A DNA stretch of 38,480 nt from CAYLLT01 sp964591605 (GTDB lineage Bacteria > Planctomycetota > Phycisphaerae > UBA1845 > PWPN01). The translations under genes were made by a program, and so were the position numbers. Positions 8,235 through 16,402 of this stretch are shown piece by piece; position 1 is the first letter of the stretch, and each line of letters begins with the position of its first letter. The DNA is taken from contig CAZQEN010000025.1 in NCBI GenBank assembly GCA_964591605.1, positions 1 to 38,480 on the forward strand, written 5' to 3'. The notes under the pieces are model-generated. The model searched no databases, had not been told where the DNA came from, and saw nothing but the letters and a program-made list of their open reading frames with translations.

Positions 8235-9301
8235 GAGCGTCGCGCGCTGCCGCCGGCGGACTCCGTGGGTGATCCGGGCGCCGGCGAGCGCTCGACCCGC
8301 GGCCAGGGACTCGCGTCCCCGAGGATCATCAGAATCGCCCGCGCTGCCGCTAACTGCACGCGCGGGTCGTCGGGGGTCTCCATTCGATTTCGCAGGGGAC
8401 CCAGGGCCCGGGGGTCGCCGATCTCGCCCAGCGCCAGGGCGGCCATCGTCCGCACCCGCATGATCTGATTCTCGGGCAGGTCGTCGGCCAGGTCACGCTG
8501 CGGGGAATTCCAGTCGAGCGAGCTCAGGGCCAGTTCATACCCGTCCGCCAGGCCGTGCCGGCCCAGGGCCCGGGCGGCGGCGAGGCGGGCCTCCACGTAG
8601 GGCGAACTGGTCAGGCGTGATCGCAGCACCGGCACCACGGCGTTGTCCTTGATCTGCCCCAGCGTGAGCAGGGCGAAGGGCTGGCGGTAGCCGCGTCCGC
8701 CGTAGGCATCGCGGATGAAGTAGTTGAGAGCCTGCCGATCGCCGAGCTTCGCAAGGCCTTCCATCGCCTGAAGTTGCACACCCTCGTCGCGGTCCTCCTC
8801 GGTCACGCGGCGCAGCAGCGGGATGATCTCCTTGTCCTCGAGCTGACCGAGGGCCAGGACCGCGTTGCGCCGGACGGCAGGGTCGCTGTTGTTGCGCAGG
8901 GCGTCGGTCCACGGTATTCGGTAGGACGCATCCCCCAGCCGCTCCAGCGCGAAGCAGGCCCCCACGCGCACACTCGCATCGGCGTCATTCAGCAGGGACC
9001 GCACCGCGGCCAGGGAGGCCCGGTCCCGCTTCCTGCCCAGCTCGAGGCAGGCCGCGAATCGAACCGCGGCGTGCGGATCGTTGAGCCTGTTCCGCAGGAG
9101 TGGCAGGACGTCGGGACCGAGGGCGTCCGCCGCTTCGACCGCCTGGGCGCGCACGCCCGGGTCGGTCTGATACTCCAGCGCTTTGCGCACGTATCGCTCG
9201 GCCAACTCGCGGATCTGCCGCTCCTGCGACGCCCCTGGCGTGGCCGCGCATCCGGTCAGGAGCAGAACGCCGCATATGCCCCCCGCGACGCGGACCGGCA
9301 T
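8231..9301 (-). CDS. HEAT-repeat lipoprotein in the elongation cluster
   Basis: From the ATG at 9301 the 356-residue product begins with a short lipoprotein signal, MPVRVAGGICGVLLLTGC, whose cysteine would be lipidated. The rest is a run of about seven to eight helical HEAT-type repeats of 30-37 residues; examples are DPHAAVRFAACLELG, DASVRVGACFALERLG, DPAVRRNAVLALGQL and NQIMRVRTMAALALGEIGD. Such arrays are protein-binding scaffolds with no catalytic residues. The frame is open upstream to an ATG at 9391, which overlaps the lnt stop, but that would put 30 extra residues before the signal. The gene lies between lnt and mreD and shares an ATGA overlap with mreD. A role in the elongation complex is inferred only from position. 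Confidence 0.8.
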   Translation of the reverse strand: MPVRVAGGICGVLLLTGCAATPGASQERQIRELAERYVRKALEYQTDPGVRAQAVEAADALGPDVLPLLRNRLNDPHAAVRFAACLELGRKRDRASLAAVRSLLNDADASVRVGACFALERLGDASYRIPWTDALRNNSDPAVRRNAVLALGQLEDKEIIPLLRRVTEEDRDEGVQLQAMEGLAKLGDRQALNYFIRDAYGGRGYRQPFALLTLGQIKDNAVVPVLRSRLTSSPYVEARLAAARALGRHGLADGYELALSSLDWNSPQRDLADDLPENQIMRVRTMAALALGEIGDPRALGPLRNRMETPDDPRVQLAAARAILMILGDASPWPRVERSPAPGSPTESAGGSARRS

Positions 9302-9383
9302 GGACGGCCGGGCTCGCGCGGGCCTCCCGGTCGGCAGGGTGTGAAGCCCGCCCTGCCGGGTCGGGCGACCATTGGCATCGAGA

Positions 9384-11339
9384 TCATACATGCGTGTGAC
9401 TCGCTTCCGGCGGCCGGCGCTTTTCGCGGCGGCGTGCGACGATCGCATCGATCACCGCCGCGCACCCGACGAGGGTCACGCCGACGCCAAACAGGTCTCC
9501 GAATCGCGCGTAGAAGGTGATCACCGGCGACGATTCGATCGGAGCCACCTGGTGCCCTGTCCCGCCCGCGGTCGGCCACTTGGCGTCGGCGGTGATCAGA
9601 TGATGCCACGAGCCGTCGGGCCGCACAAATCCGCTGACGCCCGTGTTGACCGAGCGGGCGATGCCGACCCGGTTTTCGATCGCGCGGAACGCGCAGTTCA
9701 CCAGGTGCTGGGCCTGCTGCGCCCCGTGACCGAACCAGCCGTCGTTGCTGATGTTGAGCATGAAATCAACGCGTTTGCCCCCGTCGGGGTCGAGAATGAA
9801 CCGGCGAAACACCTGCGGAATCACGTCTTCATAGCAGATGGTGATGCCGAACCGGCGCGGCGTCGGGTCGTTGGTTGCTTTCCGGTGGTCGATTGACTCC
9901 CGGGCGCCTGCCTGATCCATCGGCCATTGGAAATCGGCAATCGGCAATGAAAAGACCCGGAATTCGGAGCCCGAGGTGAGCGAATACTCGTACCCCCCCT
10001 GGCCCCAGGGCGTCAGCCCGTTGATCCACCAGTACACGGCCGGAATGGTGTATCGGAAGGGCACAAACTCGCCGAACATGACCAGGTGAATCTTGTCGTA
10101 TCGCCCCGCCTCGCCGCCCTTCGGGCTGAAGACAAAGGCGGAGTTGTAGCGGTGCTCTGCGGGGTATGTGCCGGCCGGCTGCTTCTCCTGCGACATCGCG
10201 CCCACGACCACGGTGGCCTGATGCCGCTGGGCGGCGGCCAGGAAGTGCGCGTTCCACTCGCGGTTGTTGCGGATCAGCCAGTTGTAGATGCGCCGCTGTG
10301 CGCTGGACAGATCGGCCAGCGCCGCGTGGGTGAGCTCGCGCAGTTCCCGGTTCAGATACATGCCCCAGGGGGTCTCCGGCAGGACGATCAGATCCGGCCG
10401 CTGGGCCCCGGCGGCATTGAGGAGCGACAGATAGACCGCCTGTTTGTCGGTGTCGGTCGGGGCGTTCGGGTCCTCCTCGGCCTTGAGCAGGAAGTCCCCC
10501 TGTAGAACCGCAACTATCGGTCCGGGAGCGGTTGGCAACGTCGCCAGCCGCCACCAGCCGTAGCCGAGCACACCGCCGAGCACGCACACCACCGCCACCG
10601 GCGCCGCCGGCCACAAACCGTAGGGTGGGCTCTGCCCACCATTCGTTGGTGCCGTGGGGATGGTGGGCAGAGCCCACCCTACCTGCTGAAACTTCCGCAA
10701 GAGCAGGTCCGCGAACAGGCCGTTCACCATCGCGACCGCGAAGGATACGCCATAAACGCCCGTGATGTCCGCGATCTGCACGACGCTCAGCAATCGGATC
10801 TGGCTGTGACCCAGCAGAAACCAGGGAAACGCGAGTGAGCCGCGTGACCGCATCATTTCGACGAGAATCCAGACGACGGGGAACGCGAAGGTGACCGGGA
10901 TGCGGCGGCGGAGGTACAGATGCCGTACGAGCCAGGCCGCCAGGCAGAAATAGAGGGCGAACGCGGCGGAGCCGACGATGTAGCCCGGCGGCGTCGTCTC
11001 GTACAGCCACCACCAGTGCGTGAAGAAGAAGCCGGCCCCGAGCAGATAGCTTGTGGCGTATGCGCCGGCCGCACTGCCGGCCACGCAGACCAGAACGAGC
11101 CAGGGGACGAACGCGACGTAACCCAGCGGCCAGATCGACCAGGGTGCAAAAAGCGGCAACGTCGCCGCGTAGGTCACCACTGCCGGCGCCAGATACCACG
11201 GCGACGCGGTGACGATGGAACGCAGGGGGGGGATTCGTCGCCGAGCGAGCGCAGCACGCCCCCCCGTCGATGCAGCGTCGCGCGTCGGTCGATCGGGGGT
11301 TGCTTTGGCCGTCGTCTTCTGCTTATCCCGGACTCGCAC
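9384..11339 (-). CDS. lnt: Apolipoprotein N-acyltransferase
   Basis: Lnt transfers a third acyl chain to the N-terminal cysteine of lipoproteins in the inner membrane, and this window encodes several lipoproteins. From a GTG 11 bases after the moeA stop the product is 651 residues: a basic leader of about 45, several membrane segments, then a nitrilase-like domain with the Glu-Lys-Cys triad in VLPETPWG (E322), GRYDKIHLVMFGEFVPF (K416) and GITICYED (C502). A final membrane segment follows near the C-terminus. Lnt is usually about 500-530 residues. The excess comes from the leader, extra loops and a 21-codon palindromic element (residues 220-240). The start is uncertain because no good ribosome site is visible. 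Confidence 0.92.
   Translation of the reverse strand: MRVRDKQKTTAKATPDRPTRDAASTGGRAALARRRIPPLRSIVTASPWYLAPAVVTYAATLPLFAPWSIWPLGYVAFVPWLVLVCVAGSAAGAYATSYLLGAGFFFTHWWWLYETTPPGYIVGSAAFALYFCLAAWLVRHLYLRRRIPVTFAFPVVWILVEMMRSRGSLAFPWFLLGHSQIRLLSVVQIADITGVYGVSFAVAMVNGLFADLLLRKFQQVGWALPTIPTAPTNGGQSPPYGLWPAAPVAVVCVLGGVLGYGWWRLATLPTAPGPIVAVLQGDFLLKAEEDPNAPTDTDKQAVYLSLLNAAGAQRPDLIVLPETPWGMYLNRELRELTHAALADLSSAQRRIYNWLIRNNREWNAHFLAAAQRHQATVVVGAMSQEKQPAGTYPAEHRYNSAFVFSPKGGEAGRYDKIHLVMFGEFVPFRYTIPAVYWWINGLTPWGQGGYEYSLTSGSEFRVFSLPIADFQWPMDQAGARESIDHRKATNDPTPRRFGITICYEDVIPQVFRRFILDPDGGKRVDFMLNISNDGWFGHGAQQAQHLVNCAFRAIENRVGIARSVNTGVSGFVRPDGSWHHLITADAKWPTAGGTGHQVAPIESSPVITFYARFGDLFGVGVTLVGCAAVIDAIVARRREKRRPPEASHTHV
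10620..10682 (-). repeat. Perfect palindromic element inserted in frame in lnt
   Basis: Two 23-nt arms (10620-10642 and 10660-10682) are exact reverse complements around a 17-nt loop. Each arm itself contains a smaller palindrome, GTGGGC-TCT-GCCCAC. The total of 63 nt equals exactly 21 codons, so the element keeps the lnt frame open. It encodes residues 220-240 (VGWALPTIPT then APTNGGQSPPY) in a loop before the next membrane segment. Size, symmetry and in-frame position recall the protein-coding Rickettsia palindromic elements, though the sequence is not one I can identify as such. Confidence 0.85.
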
Positions 11340-11350
11340 GCCGCTCTCTT

Positions 11351-12643
11351 TCAGATCATCATGTCCACGAGGGTGAGCCGAACCACATCGCCCGTTTGAA
11401 GACCGGGGCTGGCCGCATCCCGGTAGATGAGCGCATTGCTGCGCCCCAGGCCGAACACGTCTCCCGAACCCGTCCAGCGCGCCGGGGCGACCTGCCACTG
11501 CCCCTGCTCGTCGACGCCGGCGCGGGCGGGCAGCCACTCCGCCCGGCCGCCCGTGGGTTTGAGCGGATCCAGCAGCCGTGCCCGCAGCATGGGCGGCCAC
11601 CCGACCGGGCGCCCCTGCATCGCCGCCAGAGCCGCCCGGACGAACACCACGAAGCACACAAACGCACTCGCCGGGTTGCCGGGCAGTCCGAAGACGACCT
11701 GGCCCGCCGGCCCGATCCCAAAGAGCATCGGCTTGCCGGGGCGGATCGCGATCTTCTGCACCTCGATGTGCACGCCGGCTTCCCGCAGGATCTGCGGAAC
11801 GTGGTCGTGCTGGCCCATCGAGACCCCGCCGCTCAAACACAGGAGGTCGGCCCGCAGGCCAGTCGCGATCTTCCCACTCAGGATGGCCGGCTCATCCCGC
11901 GCCACGCCCAGATCCACCACCTCGCAACCCGCCTTCCGCGCCAGGGCGGTCAGGCATGGCCCATTGGAGTTACGTATCTGGGCCCCCGCTGGTTTCTGTG
12001 AAGCTGGAACCAATTCATCGCCGGTGACCAGGATGGCGGCCCGCGGTCGGCGATAGACGCGGACCTGCGCCCCTCCCGCGGCGGCAGCGGCGGCGATCTG
12101 CGCCGCGCCCAGGCGCGTTCCCGCCTCGAGGACGACCTGTCCGGCGGCGGCATCGGAACCGCGGGGCGATACGTGCATGCCCGGGCCGGGCCGCTCGGAC
12201 GTGGTCATCTGGCGACCCTCTGCCGAGAGGTCAGCCCGTTCGATGATGACCACCGCGTCGGCCCCAGGGGGCATCGGAGCGCCGGTGTTGATGCGTACCG
12301 CCTGGCCGGACTGGAGCATCGTCGAGTGCGACTGCCCCGCCGCGACCTCGGCGACCACCTGCAGGGTCGACGTGGCGCCGGTGCAGTCGGCCGACCGCAC
12401 GGCGAACCCGTCCATCATTGCCTTGTCGAATGGGGGAGAGTCGATGTCGGTCGCGATGGATTCGGCCAGCGTGAGGCCGTCGGCCTGGTCCAACGGGAGC
12501 GGCACGACCTCCAGCGGCCGGATGCGCCGTCCAATCGCAGCGAGCGCGTCGGAGATGGAGGTCAGGCCGCTTGTCCCGACGGTGTGTGACGGAGCCGGGC
12601 TCGGCCCGGCGGCGCGTGGTGGGACCCGATGCGACTCACCCAT
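11351..12643 (-). CDS. moeA: Molybdopterin molybdenumtransferase MoeA
   Basis: MoeA inserts molybdate into adenylylated molybdopterin, the last common step of molybdenum cofactor synthesis. The 430-residue product has SPPFDKAMMDGFAVRS near residue 65 (matching the family's FDNSAMDGYAVR), the INTGAPMPPGADAVV segment, the active-site GGVSMGQHD, GKPMLFG and GLPGNPASAFVCF. The C-terminal beta domain ends in LRLTLVD-like sequence. The ATG at 12643 is taken as start; a GTG directly before it is possible. It sits between uppS and lnt with no other molybdopterin gene in the window, so its placement in an envelope cluster looks incidental. Confidence 0.93.
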   Translation of the reverse strand: MGESHRVPPRAAGPSPAPSHTVGTSGLTSISDALAAIGRRIRPLEVVPLPLDQADGLTLAESIATDIDSPPFDKAMMDGFAVRSADCTGATSTLQVVAEVAAGQSHSTMLQSGQAVRINTGAPMPPGADAVVIIERADLSAEGRQMTTSERPGPGMHVSPRGSDAAAGQVVLEAGTRLGAAQIAAAAAAGGAQVRVYRRPRAAILVTGDELVPASQKPAGAQIRNSNGPCLTALARKAGCEVVDLGVARDEPAILSGKIATGLRADLLCLSGGVSMGQHDHVPQILREAGVHIEVQKIAIRPGKPMLFGIGPAGQVVFGLPGNPASAFVCFVVFVRAALAAMQGRPVGWPPMLRARLLDPLKPTGGRAEWLPARAGVDEQGQWQVAPARWTGSGDVFGLGRSNALIYRDAASPGLQTGDVVRLTLVDMMI

Positions 12644-12702
12644 CACTGCATTCTGGCCGACACGCGGGAAACCGTCAATTTGCCGTGCCAGATGGTGATC
12701 GG

Positions 12703-13470
12703 TCAGGGAGGAGGAACGTCGGACAGGACGGCGCCGAACCGGCGTTGTCGCCCCGCGTACTCGCGGATTGCCTCGTTGAGATGCTGCGGCCGGAAATCGG
12801 GCCAGAGCACATCCGTGACGTAGAGCTCGGCGTAGCTGATCTGCCAGAGCAGGAAGTTGCTGATCCGCATCTGGCCGGCGGTGCGGATGAGCAGGTCCGG
12901 GTCGGGAATGCCGGCGGTGTTGAGCCGGTCGGCGATGTGGGTCTCGTCGATGTCCTCGGGCCGGAGGGTGCCGGCGGCCGCATCCCGGGCGAGCTGGCGG
13001 ACCGCGTCGACTATCTCCTGGCGAGAGCCGTAGTTGATCGCGAGGCAGAGCTTCAGCCCGTCGTTGACTCGGGTCATGTCAGTGCTGATGTCCAGCTCAC
13101 GGAGGACCGAGTCAGGCAGACCCTCGCGGCGGCCGATCTGAATCAGCCGCACGGCGTTCTCCATCATCTCCTCGCGTTCCTTGATCAGATACTCGACGTA
13201 GAGGCCCATGAGGGCGTCGACTTCGGCTCGGGGGCGCTTCCAGTTCTCCGCGCTGAAGCTGTAGAGGGTGAGGGCTTCGAGTTTGAGGCGGGCGCAGTGG
13301 GTGATGATCGCGCGGACGTTGGCGGCGCCTTCCATGTGGCCGTGAATGCGCGGCAGCCCGCGGGCGTTGGCCCACCGGCCGTTGCCGTCCATGATGATCG
13401 CGACGTGGCGCGGGAGCTGCTCTCGCGAGAGGCCGAGTTCAACCTGCGGATCAATAGGCGGCTGGGGCAT
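12703..13470 (-). CDS. uppS: Isoprenyl transferase (undecaprenyl diphosphate synthase)
   Basis: This cis-prenyltransferase builds the C55 lipid carrier from farnesyl diphosphate and IPP, needed for peptidoglycan and exopolysaccharide, so it fits the downstream mrdA-rodA genes and the sugar transferase at 31 kb. The 255-residue product shows RHVAIIMDGNGRWA with catalytic Asp28, RIHGHMEGA, TLYSFSAENWKRP, and RISNFLLWQISYAELY with Glu215. One odd residue stands out: the conserved RTGGE/RTAGE motif reads RTAGQ, so Gln200 replaces a strongly conserved acidic residue near the IPP and magnesium site. The CAG codon is clear on the minus strand. It lies 59 bases upstream of moeA. Confidence 0.93.
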   Translation of the reverse strand: MPQPPIDPQVELGLSREQLPRHVAIIMDGNGRWANARGLPRIHGHMEGAANVRAIITHCARLKLEALTLYSFSAENWKRPRAEVDALMGLYVEYLIKEREEMMENAVRLIQIGRREGLPDSVLRELDISTDMTRVNDGLKLCLAINYGSRQEIVDAVRQLARDAAAGTLRPEDIDETHIADRLNTAGIPDPDLLIRTAGQMRISNFLLWQISYAELYVTDVLWPDFRPQHLNEAIREYAGRQRRFGAVLSDVPPP

Positions 13471-13531
13471 CTGTCAAATCAAGCCAAGTCAAACAGCCGC
13501 GGGTTTCCAGCCCGCGCGGTCCATCGACCGA

Positions 13532-13579
13532 GATGAACGCTGCCCTTTGCCGGGGGGTTACGCGGGGGCGGCGTTCATC
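13532..13579. repeat. Inverted repeat in the purA-uppS gap
   Basis: GATGAACGC (13532-13540) and its exact reverse complement (13571-13579) enclose a 30-nt G/C-rich loop. A second G/C stem lies next to it at about 13498-13524. The gap between purA and uppS is thus almost entirely structured repeat DNA. Confidence 0.5.
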
Positions 13580-13584
13580 CTGTT

Positions 13585-13662
13585 CGCGGCACCGCGCGGG
13601 CTAAAAGCCACGCGGCTCTTTATCGCGGCACCGCGCGGGCTAAAAGCCACGCGGCTCTTTAT
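13585..13662. repeat. Two tandem 39-bp repeats touching the purA stop
   Basis: Two identical 39-bp units lie head to tail at 13585-13623 and 13624-13662. Each contains a hairpin; on the minus strand CCGCG-T-GGCT pairs with AGCC-CG-CGCGG across TTT. The second unit overlaps the purA stop codon (13659-13661). A related G/C stem lies at about 13498-13524. There are no spacers, so this is not a CRISPR. The hairpins could act as a weak 3' stabiliser or terminator for purA. Confidence 0.75.
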
Positions 13663-14957
13663 CGCAGCAGCGTCTGCGTCCGGTCGGGGCCGACGCTGAC
13701 AATGCTGACCGGCACGCCGAGCAGTTCGCCCAGGCGGTCCAGGTAGGCCCGGGCATTGGGCGGAAGCTGATCCACCGAGCGGCAGGCCCGCAGATCTTCT
13801 TTCCAGCCGGGCAGATACTCGATGACCGGTTTGGCCTGCGACATCAGCACCGGGTCGGCGATGAAGCCGGGCAGCGGACCCTCGTCAGATTGATAACCCG
13901 TGCAGATTCCGATGCGGTCGAGCCCGGTCAGGGTATCGAGGTGCATGACGGCCACATGGGTCACGCCGCTGAGCCACACGCTGTAGCGGCCGGCCAGGGC
14001 ATCGAACCAGCCGCAGCGCCGGGGGCGGCCGGTGGTCGTGCCGTACTCGTGGCCGCGCTCGCGGATGTACTGGCCGGTGTCGTCTTCGAGCTCGCTGGGG
14101 AACGGGCCGGAGCCGACGCGCGTGGTGTAGGCCTTGGTCACGCCCACCACACTCTGAATCGTCTGCGTCGGCACGCCCGAGCCGGCCGGCACGCCGATCG
14201 CGCACGTCGAGCTGCTGGTCACGAACGGATAGGTGCCGTGGTCCACGTCGAGCAGCGTGCCGTTGGCGCCCTCGAACAGCAGCCGCCCGCCCGCCTGCAC
14301 CGCGTCGTGCAGGAACTGCGTCGTGTCGCAGATGTTGGTGCGGACGCGCTCGGCGTGAGCGAGGTATTCATCGGCCAGTGCTTTCGCGTCGATCGGCTCG
14401 TGATCGTCGTAGAGGGCGGCGAACAGCTTGTTCTTCTGGGCGACGATGCGCCCGAGCCGCTCGCGGAAACTGTCGGCGCGGAGCAGATCGGCGACGCGAA
14501 GGGCGGTCGTCCGCTGCATTTTGTCGGCGTAGCACGGGCCGATGCCGCGGGCGGTGGTGCCGATCTTGCCCGAGCCCAGGGCTGATTCGGAGAGGGCGTC
14601 CTGCTTCTTGTGGTAGGGCATGACCAGATGGGCGCGGTCGCTGATCCTGAGGTTGTCCCCGACGCGGATGCCGCGCTTCGCGAGGGCGTCGATCTCCTCG
14701 AGCATGCGGGGCAGGTCGAGGGCGATGCCGGGCCCGACGACGGCGGTCTTGCTCGGGCTCAGCACGCCGACGGGCAGCAGGTGCAGGGCGAACTTCTCGC
14801 CGCCGATCATCACCGTGTGACCGGCGTTGCCGCCGCCGTTGTAGCGGATGACCACGTCGAAATGCTCGGTCAGCAGGTCGACGATCTTGCCCTTGCCCTC
14901 ATCCCCCCAGTGCATCCCGACGACGCAGGTATGTCCCAATTTGCTGAAGTCCATCAT
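13659..14957 (-). CDS. purA: Adenylosuccinate synthase
   Basis: PurA joins IMP and aspartate with GTP, the first committed step to AMP. From the ATG at 14957 the product has 432 residues, the same length as in E. coli. It shows the GTP-binding loop WGDEGKGKIVDLL with the catalytic Asp, NGGGNAGHT with the catalytic His, GTTARGIGPCYADK, LLFEGANGTLLDVDHGTYPFVTSS, and GRPRRCGWFDA. The GMHWGDEGKGK start has Met-His where many enzymes have Thr-Gln. A GTG at 14978 is an alternative start. It heads the minus-strand run but is separated from uppS by 188 bases of repeats. Confidence 0.95.
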   Translation of the reverse strand: MMDFSKLGHTCVVGMHWGDEGKGKIVDLLTEHFDVVIRYNGGGNAGHTVMIGGEKFALHLLPVGVLSPSKTAVVGPGIALDLPRMLEEIDALAKRGIRVGDNLRISDRAHLVMPYHKKQDALSESALGSGKIGTTARGIGPCYADKMQRTTALRVADLLRADSFRERLGRIVAQKNKLFAALYDDHEPIDAKALADEYLAHAERVRTNICDTTQFLHDAVQAGGRLLFEGANGTLLDVDHGTYPFVTSSSTCAIGVPAGSGVPTQTIQSVVGVTKAYTTRVGSGPFPSELEDDTGQYIRERGHEYGTTTGRPRRCGWFDALAGRYSVWLSGVTHVAVMHLDTLTGLDRIGICTGYQSDEGPLPGFIADPVLMSQAKPVIEYLPGWKEDLRACRSVDQLPPNARAYLDRLGELLGVPVSIVSVGPDRTQTLLR

Positions 14958-15280
14958 GTTGCTATCCACATCACCCACTGCCCCCGCACGTCATCTCTCA
15001 GCGGCCGCCCCTGTGGCGGCCGGTGGCACGGCCTTCCAGGCCGTGTACGCAGGCATCACGCCCGTGTCCCATGCGGCCGGTCGAGCATGCCCGACAAATG
15101 GAGCCCGCAGCGCAGGCAAGGGGCTGGCTGCTCGATCTGCGAGGGCCTCAAACGGCCCCGCGCCCGCCGGCGCGGACCTGAACAACCCGCGCAAACGCCC
15201 GCGGGATCCGCCCACGAACCCATGGCTCACGAACGCTTTATCACACGGTAAGGTCGACGGAGCAACACGTCAAGCCGCTC
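14958..15280. other. Non-coding gap with palindromes upstream of purA
   Basis: About 320 bases without a credible gene. It holds a repeat copy at 15001-15023 and a short hairpin, CACGGCC-TTCCA-GGCCGTG, at about 15027-15045. I saw no convincing promoter or RNA gene. Open frames here have the composition of repeat DNA and no recognisable domain. Confidence 0.6.
15001..15023. repeat. Dispersed palindrome, copy 2 (upstream of purA)
   Basis: GCGGCCGCCCC followed by TGTGGCGGCCGG. It matches the reverse complement of 7657-7680 except for one missing base in the centre. Confidence 0.6.
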
Positions 15281-15763
15281 TCAAAGCGCAGTGATCCAGC
15301 CAGCCTCAATCGAGATCACAAAAAAGATGAATGCGCCGAGGCCCGCTGCAAAGTAATGAGGCAACATGAGCACCAACATCATGGCCAGCATACGCTTCCA
15401 CTCCGTCGGCGCACCCGGAGGCAACCCGACAGGCGCGGGCAACTGATCAATCCGGCGCGATATGCTCCACGAGTTCGATGCTGCCACAAACAACAGAAGA
15501 CCGAAGAACACAACTTCCCACCAGCCAAAACGGGGTAGGTCCAGCAGCTCTATGAACAGCATTAGAACAGTTGTGAATAAGGCGAACCCTCCGAGGTGCA
15601 GAGTGACGATGAGAAGACCTGTCAGACACAAACGCTTCAGAATCGTTGTCCGGAGGTGCGTCGGATCAAATTCATCTCCACACTCCGGACACCGATTCTC
15701 CGGCAGCCCGGTCAGGTAGTATCCGCACGTCGGGCAGTGCAGCGCAGGAGGGGACGATGTCAT
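15281..15763 (-). CDS. Zinc-ribbon membrane protein, paralogue 1
   Basis: The 160-residue product starts with a compact zinc ribbon, CPTCGYYLTGLPENRCPECG (residues 10-29), whose four cysteines form two CxxC knuckles. Two to three long hydrophobic segments follow (for example LTGLLIVTLHLGGFALFTTVLMLFI in two halves, and a C-terminal pair). The cytoplasmic ribbon plus membrane helices is a layout I associate with planctomycete proteins of unknown function. It is a paralogue of the gene at 15843-16397: the first 25 residues of the two are nearly identical, while the membrane parts have diverged. No function is proposed. Confidence 0.75.
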   Translation of the reverse strand: MTSSPPALHCPTCGYYLTGLPENRCPECGDEFDPTHLRTTILKRLCLTGLLIVTLHLGGFALFTTVLMLFIELLDLPRFGWWEVVFFGLLLFVAASNSWSISRRIDQLPAPVGLPPGAPTEWKRMLAMMLVLMLPHYFAAGLGAFIFFVISIEAGWITAL

Positions 15764-15842
15764 ACCGATCGCCTCCTTGCGACCAAGCAGAGACGGCCGC
15801 GCCTGATTGTATCGTCCGCGTCCGTAATCATGTCAGGTTGCA

Positions 15843-16397
15843 TCAGAATGCGGGAACGACTTCATTCGACATGCTCAAGGCCATCGCCGCCAGAAACAGA
15901 TGGATCACGAACAGCACGCCCACGCTGGTCGCTGCGAAGGTCCGCGGCGGGTCTGGACGCGGACCCAGGCCGACCACGCGCGTCACCGCCGTCAGCGGCG
16001 GGCCGTCCTGACGGGGATGCAGCCAGTCGAAGAGGATCGTCCGCAGCTCCGGTCCGCACGACCGGAGGTGACGCGATAACCGATAGAGTCGATCGGTGAG
16101 CCGGACAGAATAAAACACGCCCAACCCCAGCAGCACTGCGAGGATGATCGTGTCAACGAGAATCCAATCGACAGCAAACACCCTGAGCGTTGTCAGCAGC
16201 AGGGTCGCGACCAGGAAGAAGCCGCCCAACTGAAGCGCGAATGCCAGTGCCACTCTGAAGATGTCCCAGCCCAGATCGAGAACCACATGATGCGTGGGAA
16301 TCTGTCGCAGTTCGAACACTCTCCCACACTCCGGACACCGGTTCTCCGGCAGGCCGGACAGGTTATAGCCACAGGTAGGGCAGTGCAGCGCGTCCAT
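15843..16397 (-). CDS. Zinc-ribbon membrane protein, paralogue 2
   Basis: The 184-residue product opens with MDALHCPTCGYNLSGLPE and NRCPECG, the same zinc ribbon as paralogue 1, then two strong hydrophobic segments (ALAFALQLGGFFLVATLLLTTL and WILVDTIILAVLLGLGVFYS), a charged stretch, and a final hydrophobic helix near residues 160-178. A GTG directly before the chosen ATG is an alternative start. It begins five bases after the stop of the RelE/ParE-like toxin, so it is probably on the same transcript as that toxin-antitoxin pair. The function is unknown. Confidence 0.75.
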   Translation of the reverse strand: MDALHCPTCGYNLSGLPENRCPECGRVFELRQIPTHHVVLDLGWDIFRVALAFALQLGGFFLVATLLLTTLRVFAVDWILVDTIILAVLLGLGVFYSVRLTDRLYRLSRHLRSCGPELRTILFDWLHPRQDGPPLTAVTRVVGLGPRPDPPRTFAATSVGVLFVIHLFLAAMALSMSNEVVPAF

Positions 16398-16402
16398 CAC
16401 AT

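Noticed and set aside
5532..8468. Long open frame on the plus strand opposite rodA, mrdA and mreD
   Set aside because: It runs antisense to three well-supported genes, shows no domain, and is rich in His, Arg, Gln and Gly as expected for the reverse complement of a high-GC coding region.
13585..13662. Possible CRISPR array
   Set aside because: Only two units, directly joined without spacers, and no cas gene nearby.
14991..15230. 79-residue minus-strand frame upstream of purA
   Set aside because: The sequence is repeat-derived and low in information; no ribosome site or family match.
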